Shown here piece after piece: positions 1 to 9,197 of a DNA stretch of 53,744 bases; within the stretch, counting starts at the first letter, position 1, and each line of letters begins with the position of its first letter. The position numbers were made by a program, and so were the translations under genes. Below the pieces are notes generated by a model that was not told the origin of the DNA, did no database searches, and saw only the letters and a list, made by a program, of their open reading frames with translations. This stretch comes from Ramlibacter sp. (lineage in GTDB: Bacteria > Pseudomonadota > Gammaproteobacteria > Burkholderiales > Burkholderiaceae_C). The DNA lies in NCBI GenBank assembly GCA_029237735.1, contig JAQZBU010000022.1, positions 1-53,744 on the forward strand, written 5' to 3'.

Positions 1-287
1 AGCGCATCGCGCCGCACCACGCAGCTGTGCAGGACGGCGCCGTGTCCGATGTGTCCGTTCTCCTCCACAAGGGTGTCCTGCTTGGGGAAGCCGTGGATAA
101 CGCAGGTGTCCTGGACGTTGGCGCCGGCCTCGAGCACGATGCGGCCGAAGTCGCCCCTGAGGGAAGCGCAGGGCCCCACATAGCAGTTCGGGCCGACGAT
201 GACATCACCGATGAGCACAGCGGTGGGGTGGACGAACGCGCTCAGGTCGATCACGGGCACGATGCCGTCGAGTGAGTAGCAGGGCAT
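1..287 (-). CDS. paaY: PaaY-like gamma-carbonic-anhydrase/hexapeptide thioesterase, 5' part
   Basis: The 5' end of a gene leaving the window on the left; 95 codons are visible. The protein begins [14 protein letters not shown] and continues with the hexapeptide-repeat motifs [37 protein letters not shown] and [13 protein letters not shown]. These closely resemble E. coli PaaY, including the histidines that bind zinc in gamma-carbonic-anhydrase-like left-handed beta-helix proteins. PaaY is a thioesterase of the phenylacetate degradation pathway that clears dead-end CoA thioesters. An AAGGA ribosome site lies about 7 nt before the ATG. The rest of a paa operon would lie outside the window, so pathway membership is inferred from the protein alone. 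Confidence 0.88.
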   Translation of the reverse strand, partial: MPCYSLDGIVPVIDLSAFVHPTAVLIGDVIVGPNCYVGPCASLRGDFGRIVLEAGANVQDTCVIHGFPKQDTLVEENGHIGHGAVLHSCVVRRDA

Positions 288-373
288 GAAGGGTTCCTTG
301 CAGTGCTGTCAATGGAAGTCGCTGACAAAGCCGACAGCGAGTCGCCAAACTTGCTGCGGTCCATATTGGGAAT

Positions 374-388
374 ATTGTCGCGGACAAT
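374..388. promoter_or_regulatory. Small inverted repeat upstream of paaY
   Basis: ATTGTC-GCG-GACAAT is a perfect 6-bp dyad with a 3-nt spacer in the roughly 200-nt gap between mlaA and paaY, about 90 nt upstream of the paaY start. It could be an operator, but there is only one copy and no linked regulator. I see nothing else convincing in this gap. Confidence 0.25.
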
Positions 389-485
389 GGGCAGCCACCC
401 AAAAAGATATGGCGGGAGTGCCTCGCGCCGACCAGCAGGAGCGTGGCGAACACGGAACCGCCGGCTGCGCGCGGCAGGTGCGTGC

Positions 486-1226
486 CTATGGATTTGCTTC
501 TTCATGCGCTTGTCCTTCGATTGCCAATTCTCCGGCTTCGTCCGGGCCGCGATTCACCTGGGCCTGCCTGTGCTGCAGGTAGACGTCGCGCATGAACATG
601 TACCGGTCGAGCGACTGCTCGGCCACCGCGTCCAGCGGAAGCAGCCTTGCGCGTAAATCGACGATGCCCGCGGCTCCAATCGCGTTGCGCGTTGCCATCG
701 GCGTGACTTGCGCGAGTGGATGGCCCGCGAAGTCCACCGGCATCGACGCCATGTCGCGCAGCGTCGACGGCCCGAGAAGCGGGAGCACGAGGTAGGGCCC
801 GGCCGGAACCCCCCAATGGGCCAACGTCGTGCCGAAGTCCTCCTTGTGGCGCTCGATGCCGGCATCGGTCGCTATGTCGAGGGTTCCGCCCAGGCCGAGC
901 AACGTGTTCATGGCGAAACGCATGCCGTTATGGGCGGCGTTGACCGGCTTGAGCTGCAGCACGCTGTTCGCCGCGGACCACGCATCGCCGAGATTGGCGA
1001 AGAAGTTGGAGACCCCCGTTCGCACCGGCGAGGGAAGCGCGCGTTCGTACGCCCTCGCGACGGGCTGCAGCGCGGCCTCGTCGATGCTGCGGTTGAACGC
1101 GTCCACGGAGCGGTTGAACGGCTCCATCGGGTCGCGCGGGTCATTGCCCTGCGCATGAGCGCAGCCCGCCACCAGGCCGGCGCAAGTCACGGCGGCGGCG
1201 GCCAGGAATTGTCTTTTCATGATCAT
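486..1226 (-). CDS. mlaA: MlaA (VacJ) family outer-membrane lipoprotein
   Basis: A 246-residue lipoprotein. The N-terminus has a charged start, a hydrophobic stretch and the lipobox LVAGC, with Cys22 as the lipidated residue. The mature part has family motifs such as DPMEPFNRSVDAFNR, FFANLGD, RFAMNTLLGLGG and GPYLVLPLLGPSTLRD. MlaA sits in the outer membrane with a porin and removes mislocalised phospholipids from the outer leaflet, passing them to MlaC and the MlaFEDB transporter. The other mla genes are not in this window. A second ATG two codons in (1220) is equally possible, and AAAG lies before both. The end is rich in charged residues and poorly conserved. Confidence 0.92.
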   Translation of the reverse strand: MIMKRQFLAAAAVTCAGLVAGCAHAQGNDPRDPMEPFNRSVDAFNRSIDEAALQPVARAYERALPSPVRTGVSNFFANLGDAWSAANSVLQLKPVNAAHNGMRFAMNTLLGLGGTLDIATDAGIERHKEDFGTTLAHWGVPAGPYLVLPLLGPSTLRDMASMPVDFAGHPLAQVTPMATRNAIGAAGIVDLRARLLPLDAVAEQSLDRYMFMRDVYLQHRQAQVNRGPDEAGELAIEGQAHEEANP

Positions 1227-1271
1227 CTTTCAGTCTTGAGCCGCAGGAGCCGACGGCGTTCGGCGTGCATT

Positions 1272-2012
1272 TCAGTTGCGCATCGGAACGATGCTGAATC
1301 GCGTGATGTCCTCCGACTTCGCCAGCTCGTGCGCGAGCTGCGCCGGCGAAGTGGAGCGGGACCGGTTGAGCGCCATCACGCAGAAGCGCCACACCGGATG
1401 GTTGTCGTCGAAGCTGAAGCTGAAGCTGGCGGGTACGGCCCGGTAGCCGTGGGCTTCGGTGACCTTGGCGAGTTCGTCGAAGCGCTGGCCAAATTCGCGC
1501 CGGAACGTCAGGGTGACGTGGAAGCTGGCGCGGCCCGGCAACCACCGCTCGGCCTGGTGCACCAGCGTCATCGACAGCATGCACAGCCCGGCCAGGATGA
1601 GCGCGGATGCATAGAGGCCGACGCCCAGCAGCACGCCGACCGCCGCGGAGGCCCAGATCGACGCCGCGGTCGTCAGCCCGCTGATGCTCAGGCCGTCCTT
1701 GACGATCACGCCAGCGCACAGGAAGCCGACGCCCGTGACCACGCCCTGCACCACGCGCGTGGCGTCAGGCACGACGTCGTGCGCGGTGCCGCCGTACCAC
1801 AACGGCGCGAAGCCTACGAAGATCGTGAGCGCGGTGGACGCCATGCACACCAGCGCGTACGTGCGCATGCCGGCGGCGCGGCCGTTGTACGTGCGCTCGT
1901 AGCCCACGGCCATGCCCAGCAGCAGCGCGCCGAGCAGGTTCAGTCCGATGAAGGCGTTCGCCGCGAGGAACTCGCCGCTCCAGTACAGCTGCAGCGCCTT
2001 GGTGGTGATCAC
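1272..2012 (-). CDS. MgtC/SapB family membrane protein
   Basis: A 246-residue inner-membrane protein. Its N-terminal two thirds carries about five hydrophobic segments with MgtC-type motifs (LLGMAVGYERTYNGRAAG, VVQGVVTGVGFLCAGVIVK, GLTTAASIWASAAVGVLLG). The last ~90 residues form a soluble domain resembling the ACT-like tail of MgtC. MgtC proteins act in low-magnesium and virulence physiology by modulating the F-ATPase; many homologues have no tested role. The GTG start overlaps the stop of the upstream patatin gene by 4 nt (GTGA), which decides the start and implies translational coupling. The open frame continues far upstream, but only as a shadow of the patatin gene. Confidence 0.85.
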   Translation of the reverse strand: MITTKALQLYWSGEFLAANAFIGLNLLGALLLGMAVGYERTYNGRAAGMRTYALVCMASTALTIFVGFAPLWYGGTAHDVVPDATRVVQGVVTGVGFLCAGVIVKDGLSISGLTTAASIWASAAVGVLLGVGLYASALILAGLCMLSMTLVHQAERWLPGRASFHVTLTFRREFGQRFDELAKVTEAHGYRAVPASFSFSFDDNHPVWRFCVMALNRSRSTSPAQLAHELAKSEDITRFSIVPMRN

Positions 2013-3415
2013 TGTTCCTGCTCCCTGGCCGCTTCGGAGACGACCGCCTCGCCGGAATGCAGCCCCAGGCTGCGGCGCAGCCGCTGGAACTCCGGCGAGG
2101 CGCGCAGCAGCTCGCGGCCGGCTTCCTGCAGCTGCCGGGAGTGACTCGGCAGGATCTCGAACGCGGTCGGCACGTGCAGCAGCGTCTGCCGCTGCTCCTC
2201 GTCCGCGAGGTCGCGCAGCCGCACGTTGATGACGAAGATCTCCGCGTCGGGCGCGAACGGGCTGTCGCCGCGCCCGCGGGCGTGCCGGATTTCCTCCGCC
2301 GCGCGCCGCGCCGCGTCCTTGACGATCTCCGTGGTCTCCTCGGTCCAGCGCGAGCCGGCGCCGAAGATCAGCGAATCGAGCACCTGAATCGTGCCCGGCA
2401 CACGGTCGCTCTCGTCGATGCGGTCGGCGATGTCGCGCTCCGAGTTCACGACGATGAGCACGACGCGCCGCACCGAGCCGGGCGGCAGGTTGTGGAAGCT
2501 CTCGTGCAGCGAGCCGCTCGCGATGGTGTGGTCGACGAGGCCGCGTACGCCCAGGTTGTCGGCCAGGCCGCCGTCCACGAGGTGGATGTAGGGTCGCTGC
2601 TGCGCGTTGCGGTAGCTGTCGGCGATCATGCGCAGCATGCGCGCCGAGAGGTTGCGATGCCCTTTGGACTCGTGGCGCGCCCGGCTCGCGCTGTCGCAGG
2701 TGCCGCCGTAGTTGCGCACCGTCATCGGGCTCAGCAGCAACGGCACCGAGGACGATGCGGCCACGGCAAACGACAGCGGCACGGAGTCGAGGTCCGAGCA
2801 GATCAGCTCGAACTGCTCGGGCGTGAATTCGAAAGGCGCGCCGGTGGTGAGGTCCGTCGCCGTCACCAGCAGCTGCGGCCATGGGCGGCGGCGGCGCAGG
2901 TCGCCATAGGTCGCGCCGCGATAGACGTCCTCGAGGCGCTTTTGCAGCACGTTGCTGCGCCCGTACCAGGGCGAAGTCAGGTGATAGAGGTTGGAGGGCG
3001 ACGCGGCCTGGCGAATCAGGCCGGTCTGGAAGTTCACGAGCAGGAAGTCCTCTTCGAAGCGCGTGAACGTCGCGTCGCCGAAGGCGGCGTAGTAGCTCGC
3101 CAGGATGCTACCGCCGGACACGCCGCTGATCAGGCCCACTTCATCGAGCAGCGCGGTGTCGCGCCCGTCGATTTCGAAGCGGGTGGCCTTGAGCTCCTGC
3201 AGCACGCCCAGCCCGAAGGCCGCTGCCCGTGCACCGCCGCCGGACAGCGTCACGGCGGCGATGACGGGGCGCGAGCCTGGCCCGGCGAGGGGTTGTTCCT
3301 CGGCGGCCGCACCGGCCACCACCGGCCCGTTCACCCACGGCTTCATGGTCGAGCAGGCGGCCAGCGCGCACGCCAGGAGGCCGGCGGCGGCTGCACGGGC
3401 GATGGAGTTGATCAT
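2009..3415 (-). CDS. Patatin-like phospholipase lipoprotein
   Basis: A 468-residue protein with a lipoprotein signal (ALAAC, Cys21), so probably envelope-anchored. Patatin signatures appear in order: the glycine-rich oxyanion loop LSGGGARAAAFGLGVL, the nucleophile elbow SGVSGGS with Ser near residue 100, and the catalytic Asp in VDGGLADNLGV near residue 281. Patatins use a Ser-Asp dyad to hydrolyse acyl chains from phospholipids. The gene lies 21 nt downstream of the RND pump gene and overlaps the MgtC-like gene by 4 nt, so it appears to be part of the efflux operon. The joint role is unknown; lipid remodelling during envelope stress would fit. The substrate cannot be read from the sequence. 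Confidence 0.88.
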   Translation of the reverse strand: MINSIARAAAAGLLACALAACSTMKPWVNGPVVAGAAAEEQPLAGPGSRPVIAAVTLSGGGARAAAFGLGVLQELKATRFEIDGRDTALLDEVGLISGVSGGSILASYYAAFGDATFTRFEEDFLLVNFQTGLIRQAASPSNLYHLTSPWYGRSNVLQKRLEDVYRGATYGDLRRRRPWPQLLVTATDLTTGAPFEFTPEQFELICSDLDSVPLSFAVAASSSVPLLLSPMTVRNYGGTCDSASRARHESKGHRNLSARMLRMIADSYRNAQQRPYIHLVDGGLADNLGVRGLVDHTIASGSLHESFHNLPPGSVRRVVLIVVNSERDIADRIDESDRVPGTIQVLDSLIFGAGSRWTEETTEIVKDAARRAAEEIRHARGRGDSPFAPDAEIFVINVRLRDLADEEQRQTLLHVPTAFEILPSHSRQLQEAGRELLRASPEFQRLRRSLGLHSGEAVVSEAAREQEQ

Positions 3416-3436
3416 CGTCGGACCCGTCGCCCGATC

Positions 3437-6400
3437 TCAATGGGCCTCGGCCGGCGCGGCCAGCGGCACCGGGTGATCCGGGCCGGTATCCCGCTTCACG
3501 CGGAACCAGGCCGCGTACAGCGCGGGCACGAAGAAGATCGTCAGCACCGTCGCGATGGTGAGACCGCCCATGATGGCGATCGCCATCGGGCCCCAGAACA
3601 CGCTGCGTGTCAGCGGGGCCATGGCAAGCACGGTGGCCGCGGCCGTGAGCACCACCGGGCGCGTCCGGTGCAGCGCCGCGTCGACGATGGCGTTCCAGGC
3701 GTCGCGCCCTTCCTCCATCTCGGTGCGGACCTGGTCGATCAGGATCACCGCGTTGCGCATGATCATCCCGCCCAGCGCGATGATTCCGAGAATGGCCACA
3801 AAGCCGAGCGGCGCGCGGAACGCCAGCAGCGCGGCGACGACGCCGATCAGGCCCAGCGGCGCGGTGAGGAACACCATCGTCATCTTCGAGAAGCTCTGCA
3901 GCTGGAGCATCAGGATCAGCAGGATGGTGAGCACCATGACCGGCGCGATCGCGGCCAGCGCCTGGTTCGCCTTGTCGCTCTCCTCCACGGCACCGCCGAT
4001 GTCGACGCGATAGCCGGCGGGCAGCTGGGCACGGACCTGCTTGAGCAGCGGGTCGATCTCCTTGGTGACCGAGACGCCCTGCTCGCCGTCGCGGACGTCG
4101 GCGCGCACGGTGATGGCCATGTCGCGGTTGCGGCGCCACAGCACCGGCTCCTCGAGCTCGTACTTCACCTTCGCCACTTCGGCGAGCGGGACGACGGTGC
4201 CCTGGCGGGTGTAGATGTTGACGTCCTTGAGCGTGTCGATGTCCAGGCGCTCCTTCGGCACCGCGCGTGCCACGATGTCCACCAGGTTCTCGCGCTCACG
4301 CAGCTGCGAGAGCGTCGCCCCGTTCATCACGGTCTGCGTCACGATCGACACGTCGGCGGGGGTGAGGCCCAGCATGCGGGTCTTGTCCTGGTCGAGCTCC
4401 ACCTTCATGGTGCGGACCGGATCGTTCCAGTCGAGCTGCACGTCGCGCACCTTGGGGCTCGAGGCCACGACCTTCTCGACCTCGCGGGCGATCTGGCGCA
4501 CCTTCTGGGTGTCGGGGCCGACCACGCGGAACTGCACGGGGTAGCCCACGGGGGGGCCCATCTCCAGGCGCGTCACGCGCACCCATGCCTGCGGGAATTG
4601 CTGGTCCGCCGAGGCCATCAGCCGCGAACGCACGCGCTCACGCGCTTCCATGTCCTTGGTCATCACGACGAACTGGGCATAGCCGGGGTTGGGGAGCTCC
4701 GGGGACAGGGCCAGGTAGAAGCGCGGCGAGCCGGCGCCCGTGTAGGCGGTGAAGAACTTGACGTCCTCGTCCTTTTTCAGCACGGCTTCCATGCGCTTGA
4801 CCTGTTCGCCCGTGGCCTGGAAGGACGCACCCTCCTTCAGGCGCATGTCCAGGATCAGCTCGGGGCGCTCGCTGTTCGGGAAGAACTGCTGCGGCACGAA
4901 CTTCATGCCCACCAGCGCGAGCGCCAGGGCCGCGCAGGTCGCGCCGATGACCAGCCAGCGCTTCTCGAGCGCGAGGTCGATCCAGCCGCGCAGGCGGCGG
5001 TAGAACGGCGTGCCGTACGGGTCGCCGCCGTGGTGGTGCTTGCCGAAATCCTTGGGCAGCATCTTCACCGCCAGGTACGGCGTGAACAGCCCCGAGACGA
5101 GCCAGGAGAAGACCACGGCGATGCCGACGATCCAGAAGATGCCGCCGGCATATTCGGCCGTGGTGGAGTGTGCGAAGCCGATCGGCATGAAGCCGGCCGC
5201 CGTGATGAGGGCGCCGGACAGGCGCGGCATGGCCGTGGCCGAGTACGAGAAGGCGGCGGCCTTCGCGCGGTCCCAGCCCGCCTCCATCTTCACCACCATC
5301 ATCTCGATGGCGATGATCGAGTCGTCCACCAGCAGGCCGAGCGCGATGATCAGCGAGCCGAGCGAGACGCGCTCCAGGTTCCACCCCATCGCCAGCATCA
5401 CGATCGCCACGACACCGAGCACCAGCGGCACGGAGACGGCGACGATCAGGCCGGTGCGCAGGCCCAGGCTCACCAGGCTCACGGCGACCACGATCAACAG
5501 CGCCTCGATCAGCGAGCGCTCGAATTCCCAGACCGAGTCCTTCACCGTCGTGGGCTGGTCGGCGACGCGTTCCAGCTCCACGCCGTGCGGCAGCTCGGCC
5601 TGCACCTTGCCGACCATGTCGTCGACGGCCTTGCCGAGTTCGACCACGTTGCCGTCGTCGGTCATGACGATGCCGATCATCAGCACGTCCTGCCCGTTGT
5701 GCCGGACGGTGTAGACCGGCGGGTCCTGGAAGCCGCGCGTCACCGTCGCGATGTCGCCGATCTTGAGCGTGCGGCCGCCGGCGGTCACCGGCACGTTGCG
5801 GATGTCGTCGAGGCTTGCGAACTGGCCCGTCACGCGCACGAACACGCGGTCTTCCCGGGTGTCGATGGAGCCGCCCGGCAGCATGGCGTTCTGGCTCTTC
5901 AGGCTCTCGGCGATCGCCAGCGGCGTGATGCCGAGCGCGGCCAGGCGCTGGTGCGAGAACTCCACGTAGATCTTCTGGTCCTGCTTGCCCATCACGTCGA
6001 CCTTCTTGACGTACGGGGCCTTCAGCAGGCGGCGCTTGATGTCCTCGGACATATCGGAGAGCTCCGCGTGCCCGATGCCGTCGGCCTTGACGGCGTACAT
6101 GAGCGCGTAGACGTCGCCGTACTCGTCATTGAAGATGGGGCCGATCACGCCCTCGGGCAGCTCGAGCTTGAGGTCCGAGAACTTCTTGCGCGCCTGGTAC
6201 CAGGCTTCGCGCTGGTCCTTCTTGGAGGTGCCGCCCGTCACGCTGATGGTCATGCCGCCGTAGCCCTGGCGGGCGAAGGTCACGACCTTGTCGAAGTGGT
6301 CGAGCTGCTCGAACTTCTTCTCCATGCGGTTCAGGAGTTCGTCCTGCACCTGCTGCGCGGTGGCGCCGGGCCAGATCACCGTGGCCGTCATCGACGGCAC

Positions 6401-6532
6401 GGAGAATCTCGGGTCCTCCAGCTGCCCGAGCTTGGTGAAGCTGAAGACGCCCGCGATCGAGATCACGATGATCAGGAACAGCACCACCGCCCGGTGCCCG
6501 AGCGCCCATTCGGTCAGGTTGAACGACTTCAT
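3437..6532 (-). CDS. RND efflux transporter, inner-membrane pump (HAE1-like)
   Basis: 1031 residues, the normal size for an AcrB-type pump. It starts with MKSFNLTEWALGHRAVVLFL (TM1), followed by a large periplasmic loop (GQLEDPRFSVPSM, WPGATAQQVQDELLNRMEKK), a TM2-6 block with LIIALGLLVDDSIIAIEMM, a second loop, and TM8-12 with GIIALGGMIMRNAVILIDQ. The acidic residues of the first TM block match the proton-relay region of the family. It resembles the TriC/MdtBC-like branch of multidrug and biocide pumps. The ATG overlaps the stop of the fusion-protein gene by 4 nt (ATGA), so the tripartite genes are translationally coupled. The substrate is unknown. Confidence 0.93.
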   Translation of the reverse strand: MKSFNLTEWALGHRAVVLFLIIVISIAGVFSFTKLGQLEDPRFSVPSMTATVIWPGATAQQVQDELLNRMEKKFEQLDHFDKVVTFARQGYGGMTISVTGGTSKKDQREAWYQARKKFSDLKLELPEGVIGPIFNDEYGDVYALMYAVKADGIGHAELSDMSEDIKRRLLKAPYVKKVDVMGKQDQKIYVEFSHQRLAALGITPLAIAESLKSQNAMLPGGSIDTREDRVFVRVTGQFASLDDIRNVPVTAGGRTLKIGDIATVTRGFQDPPVYTVRHNGQDVLMIGIVMTDDGNVVELGKAVDDMVGKVQAELPHGVELERVADQPTTVKDSVWEFERSLIEALLIVVAVSLVSLGLRTGLIVAVSVPLVLGVVAIVMLAMGWNLERVSLGSLIIALGLLVDDSIIAIEMMVVKMEAGWDRAKAAAFSYSATAMPRLSGALITAAGFMPIGFAHSTTAEYAGGIFWIVGIAVVFSWLVSGLFTPYLAVKMLPKDFGKHHHGGDPYGTPFYRRLRGWIDLALEKRWLVIGATCAALALALVGMKFVPQQFFPNSERPELILDMRLKEGASFQATGEQVKRMEAVLKKDEDVKFFTAYTGAGSPRFYLALSPELPNPGYAQFVVMTKDMEARERVRSRLMASADQQFPQAWVRVTRLEMGPPVGYPVQFRVVGPDTQKVRQIAREVEKVVASSPKVRDVQLDWNDPVRTMKVELDQDKTRMLGLTPADVSIVTQTVMNGATLSQLRERENLVDIVARAVPKERLDIDTLKDVNIYTRQGTVVPLAEVAKVKYELEEPVLWRRNRDMAITVRADVRDGEQGVSVTKEIDPLLKQVRAQLPAGYRVDIGGAVEESDKANQALAAIAPVMVLTILLILMLQLQSFSKMTMVFLTAPLGLIGVVAALLAFRAPLGFVAILGIIALGGMIMRNAVILIDQVRTEMEEGRDAWNAIVDAALHRTRPVVLTAAATVLAMAPLTRSVFWGPMAIAIMGGLTIATVLTIFFVPALYAAWFRVKRDTGPDHPVPLAAPAEAH

Positions 6533-7680
6533 TTGGCGGCCACCTGGTTCTTCGCGGCGGATGCGGATGCGGATGCGGAGGCGGCGGCGGCGGCGGGCGC
6601 GGGCAGCGCCACGCCCAGGCCGGGCGCCATCTTGTGAACTCCCGCGCTCACCACCAGCGTGCCGGCGGGCAGGCCCGAGACGAGCACGTCGTCGTTGCGA
6701 TAGCCGCTCACGGTCACGCGGGCGAGTTCGACGCGCGAGGCGGCCTCGCCGGCCTTGTGGCGCACCACCCAGACCGCGGGCTGGCCGCCGCTTTGCGTGA
6801 TGGCCGCCGTCGGGATCGCGGCGACCTCCGACTGCGCCGCGGCGCGTTCGACCAGCAGCGTGGCGGTCGAGCCCAGCGGCAGCTTGCGCGCCTGCACGGG
6901 TTTCAGGCGCGCCTGGTAGGTGCGGGTCTGCGCGGCTGCTTGCGGCGAGAGTTCACGCAGCGAGACGTCGAAGGTCTCGTCGGGCGCGCTCGCGAGCGTC
7001 GCCCGGTACTGCGCCTTCTTGAACGACGCGACCTGGTCTTCCGGCACGTCCACCACAATTTCCGGCTCGCCTTCCGAGGCGATCGAGACGACCGACTGCC
7101 CTTCGGCCACGACCTGGCCGACTTCGAGGCGCACCGCCGTCACGACGCCCGGGCGCGACGCGCGCAGCACCGTGTACTTGAGCCGGTTGCGCGCGAGGTC
7201 GAGCTTGTTGGCCTCGGCCTCGGCATGGGCGGCGGCGGTGTGCGCCGCCGTGCGGGCGCGCTCGTCGTCCGACACGCTGACTGACCCGTCGGCCTTGAGC
7301 GCCTCGAGGCGCTTGCGGTCGGACTCGGCCTGGCGCGCCTGCGAAGCGGCGGCCGAATGCGCCTGCTGGGCGGCGTCGGCGGCGAGCTTGTAGTCGGTGT
7401 CGTCGATGATGGCCAGCACGTCGCCTTCACGCACGACCTGGCCGACGTCGACCTTGCGCTGCGCGATCTTGCCGCCCACGCGGAATGCATGGTCGACTTC
7501 ATGGCGCGAGCGCACGACGCCGGCATAGCGGTTCGTCTCGCGCACGCCGTCGTAGCGGACCTCGGCGGTACGCACCGGCCGCAACGGTTCGGGGGCGGGC
7601 GGCTTCTCGCCGCAGGCGGCCAGCAGCGCGGCCATGGGAATGGCCAACAAGGCCAAGGTGTGGGGGGTTTTCAAGTTCAT
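6529..7680 (-). CDS. RND efflux membrane-fusion lipoprotein
   Basis: A 383-residue periplasmic adaptor. The start MNLKTPHTLALLAIP leads into a lipobox LLAAC (Cys23). A lipoyl half-motif (GGKIAQRKVDVGQVVREGDVL) precedes an alpha-helical hairpin rich in Ala, Gln and Arg (about residues 100-165). The second half-motif (LRASRPGVVTAVRLEVGQVV) and beta-barrel and proximal domains follow. The C-terminus ends in an Ala-Ser repeat tract of low complexity. It bridges the RND pump and the outer-membrane factor. The ATG at 7680 was chosen because it begins a proper lipoprotein signal; the frame stays open upstream only because of the adjacent gene. Confidence 0.92.
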   Translation of the reverse strand: MNLKTPHTLALLAIPMAALLAACGEKPPAPEPLRPVRTAEVRYDGVRETNRYAGVVRSRHEVDHAFRVGGKIAQRKVDVGQVVREGDVLAIIDDTDYKLAADAAQQAHSAAASQARQAESDRKRLEALKADGSVSVSDDERARTAAHTAAAHAEAEANKLDLARNRLKYTVLRASRPGVVTAVRLEVGQVVAEGQSVVSIASEGEPEIVVDVPEDQVASFKKAQYRATLASAPDETFDVSLRELSPQAAAQTRTYQARLKPVQARKLPLGSTATLLVERAAAQSEVAAIPTAAITQSGGQPAVWVVRHKAGEAASRVELARVTVSGYRNDDVLVSGLPAGTLVVSAGVHKMAPGLGVALPAPAAAAASASASASAAKNQVAAK

Positions 7681-7694
7681 TTCCTTGTTGGCAA

Positions 7695-9110
7695 TCAATG
7701 GGTTTGGGCAACGGGTTCGAACGCCTGCCAGCCGCCGCCGAGCGACTTGAACAGCCGCACGCTGGCCAGCTGGAGCTGGGTCTGGCTGTCGTTGGCGCCC
7801 ATGCGCACCGCCAGTCGCGTGCGATGCGCGTCCAGCAGGGGCAGCAGGTCGGTCTGGCCGCGGTCGTAGAGCGACTGGGCGCGGCCCAGCGCGGAATCGG
7901 CGGAGGCCGCGGCCATCTTCATCGTGTCGGCACGCTCGCGCTCGTCCTTCAGCGCCACGAGCGAGTTCTCGACGTCTTCCAGGGCGCGGACGATGCCGTC
8001 CTCGTAGCGCGCGAGGGTTTCGCGCTGGTTCGCTTCGGCGATCTCGTTGATCGCCTTCGTGCGGCCCGCATTGAAGATCGGCATCGTGAGCAGCGCGGAC
8101 GCGTTGGTGAATCGGGCCTTCCCGATGTCGTACCCGTTCAGCTCCAGGCCGTCGCGGCCGAACATGGCGCCCAGGAACAGCCGCGGGAACCATTCGGCGG
8201 CCGCCTGCTGGCGGCGGAAGTTCGAGGCTTCCAGCTGCGCCCTGAGCGCGAGCAGGTCGGGCCGGCGCTCCAGCAGCGATGCCGGCAGGCCTGCGCGCGC
8301 CGGCGGGACGGAAACGCCGCCCCTGGACGGCACGATGCCCGCCGCGTTCGATGCCTGGTCGCCGATGAGCACGGCGATGCGATGGCGCGTGACCGCCGCC
8401 AGCGTCTCGAGTTGCGGGATCGCGGCGTCGGCCTGCAGCGCCGCGGTCCGCGCCCGGTCCACGTCGAACGGTGTGGCCAGCCCGGCGCGCTCGCGCGCCT
8501 GCACGAGGCGCAGCGTTTCGTGGTGCGCGGCGGCGATGGCACGGATGGTCTCGAGCTGGCGCTGCGCGCCCACCAGCGTGAAGTAGTTCGTCGCGACATC
8601 GCTCACGGCGAGCAGGCGAACGCCCCGCGTGCCGTACTCGGCCGCCAGCGCCTCGGCGGCAGCGGCGGAGGCACCGGCGCGCAGGCGGCCCGTGAGGTCG
8701 ATCTCCCACGACACGTCCAGGCCGACGCCGCCCCGGCGCACGTCGGGAGAGCGCTCCTTGTAGGCGGCATCGCGGCCGGTGTCGCTGTACTGGCCCAGCG
8801 CGGACACGCCCACCGTGGGCAGCAGCGCCGAGCGGCTGATCGTTTCACCCGCGCGCGCGGCACGCACGCGCTCGGCGGCCATCTTGACGTCGCGGTTCTC
8901 GCTCGCGGCACGGCGTACCAGCTGCGAGAGCACGGGGTCGCCGAAGCTGTCCCACCAGGAGAGCTCGGGCTCGTCCTGGCTGGTGGGCGCGGCTGCGAAC
9001 TGCGACGGAATCTCGACGGATGGATGGACGGCCTGCGTGGCGCAGCCCGCCAGGCCCAGCGCGATCGCGGCCGCGAGGGTTGCGGTGAGGAAGGTTGAAC
9101 GTTGCGGCAT
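7695..9110 (-). CDS. NodT/OprM-family outer-membrane efflux lipoprotein
   Basis: About 471 residues from the chosen ATG; an open frame continues upstream to 9176. The start MPQRSTFLTATLAAAIALG gives a lipoprotein signal ending GLAGC (Cys23). Two repeated helical-hairpin modules of the TolC type follow (first around NRDVKMAAERVRAAR, second around QRETLARYEDGIVRALEDVENS), plus the typical ERRPDLLALRAQLEASN. It forms the exit duct for the pump encoded by the next two genes and is the first gene of the operon. No clear ribosome site is visible before the start. A 31-nt element shared with the DUF3141 operon lies about 57-87 nt upstream. Confidence 0.9.
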   Translation of the reverse strand: MPQRSTFLTATLAAAIALGLAGCATQAVHPSVEIPSQFAAAPTSQDEPELSWWDSFGDPVLSQLVRRAASENRDVKMAAERVRAARAGETISRSALLPTVGVSALGQYSDTGRDAAYKERSPDVRRGGVGLDVSWEIDLTGRLRAGASAAAAEALAAEYGTRGVRLLAVSDVATNYFTLVGAQRQLETIRAIAAAHHETLRLVQARERAGLATPFDVDRARTAALQADAAIPQLETLAAVTRHRIAVLIGDQASNAAGIVPSRGGVSVPPARAGLPASLLERRPDLLALRAQLEASNFRRQQAAAEWFPRLFLGAMFGRDGLELNGYDIGKARFTNASALLTMPIFNAGRTKAINEIAEANQRETLARYEDGIVRALEDVENSLVALKDERERADTMKMAAASADSALGRAQSLYDRGQTDLLPLLDAHRTRLAVRMGANDSQTQLQLASVRLFKSLGGGWQAFEPVAQTH

Positions 9111-9166
9111 GGGTGCGAATGGAATGTGGATGCGACAGGGATGGAGCGTAGGGTCGGGAGCGCGCA

Positions 9167-9197
9167 AAGTCGTCAACGAAGCGTCGCCGTTCGGTCG
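9167..9197 (-). promoter_or_regulatory. 31-nt promoter element, copy A (efflux operon)
   Basis: Matches 28 of 31 positions of the element at 14032-14062, in the same orientation relative to the downstream gene. Read on the minus strand it holds a degenerate dyad CGAACGG-CGA-CGCTTCG followed by TTGACG, a good -35 hexamer; the -10 is less clear (CCTACG or TACGCT, 18-20 nt on). It overlaps the 3' end of the small gene at 9173-9460 in a different reading frame from copy B's surroundings, so the conservation is at DNA level. It is likely a regulator site at the efflux-operon promoter. Confidence 0.5.

Noticed and set aside
2013..2882. N-terminal extension of the MgtC-like gene to 2882
   Set aside because: The extra ~290 residues are Arg/Ala-rich and overlap the patatin gene in another frame; the GTGA overlap gives a better start.
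2057..6637. A 1526-codon open frame on the plus strand
   Set aside because: It is antisense to the RND pump and patatin genes. The predicted protein is His/Asp/Arg-rich low-complexity sequence typical of antisense frames in GC-rich genes.
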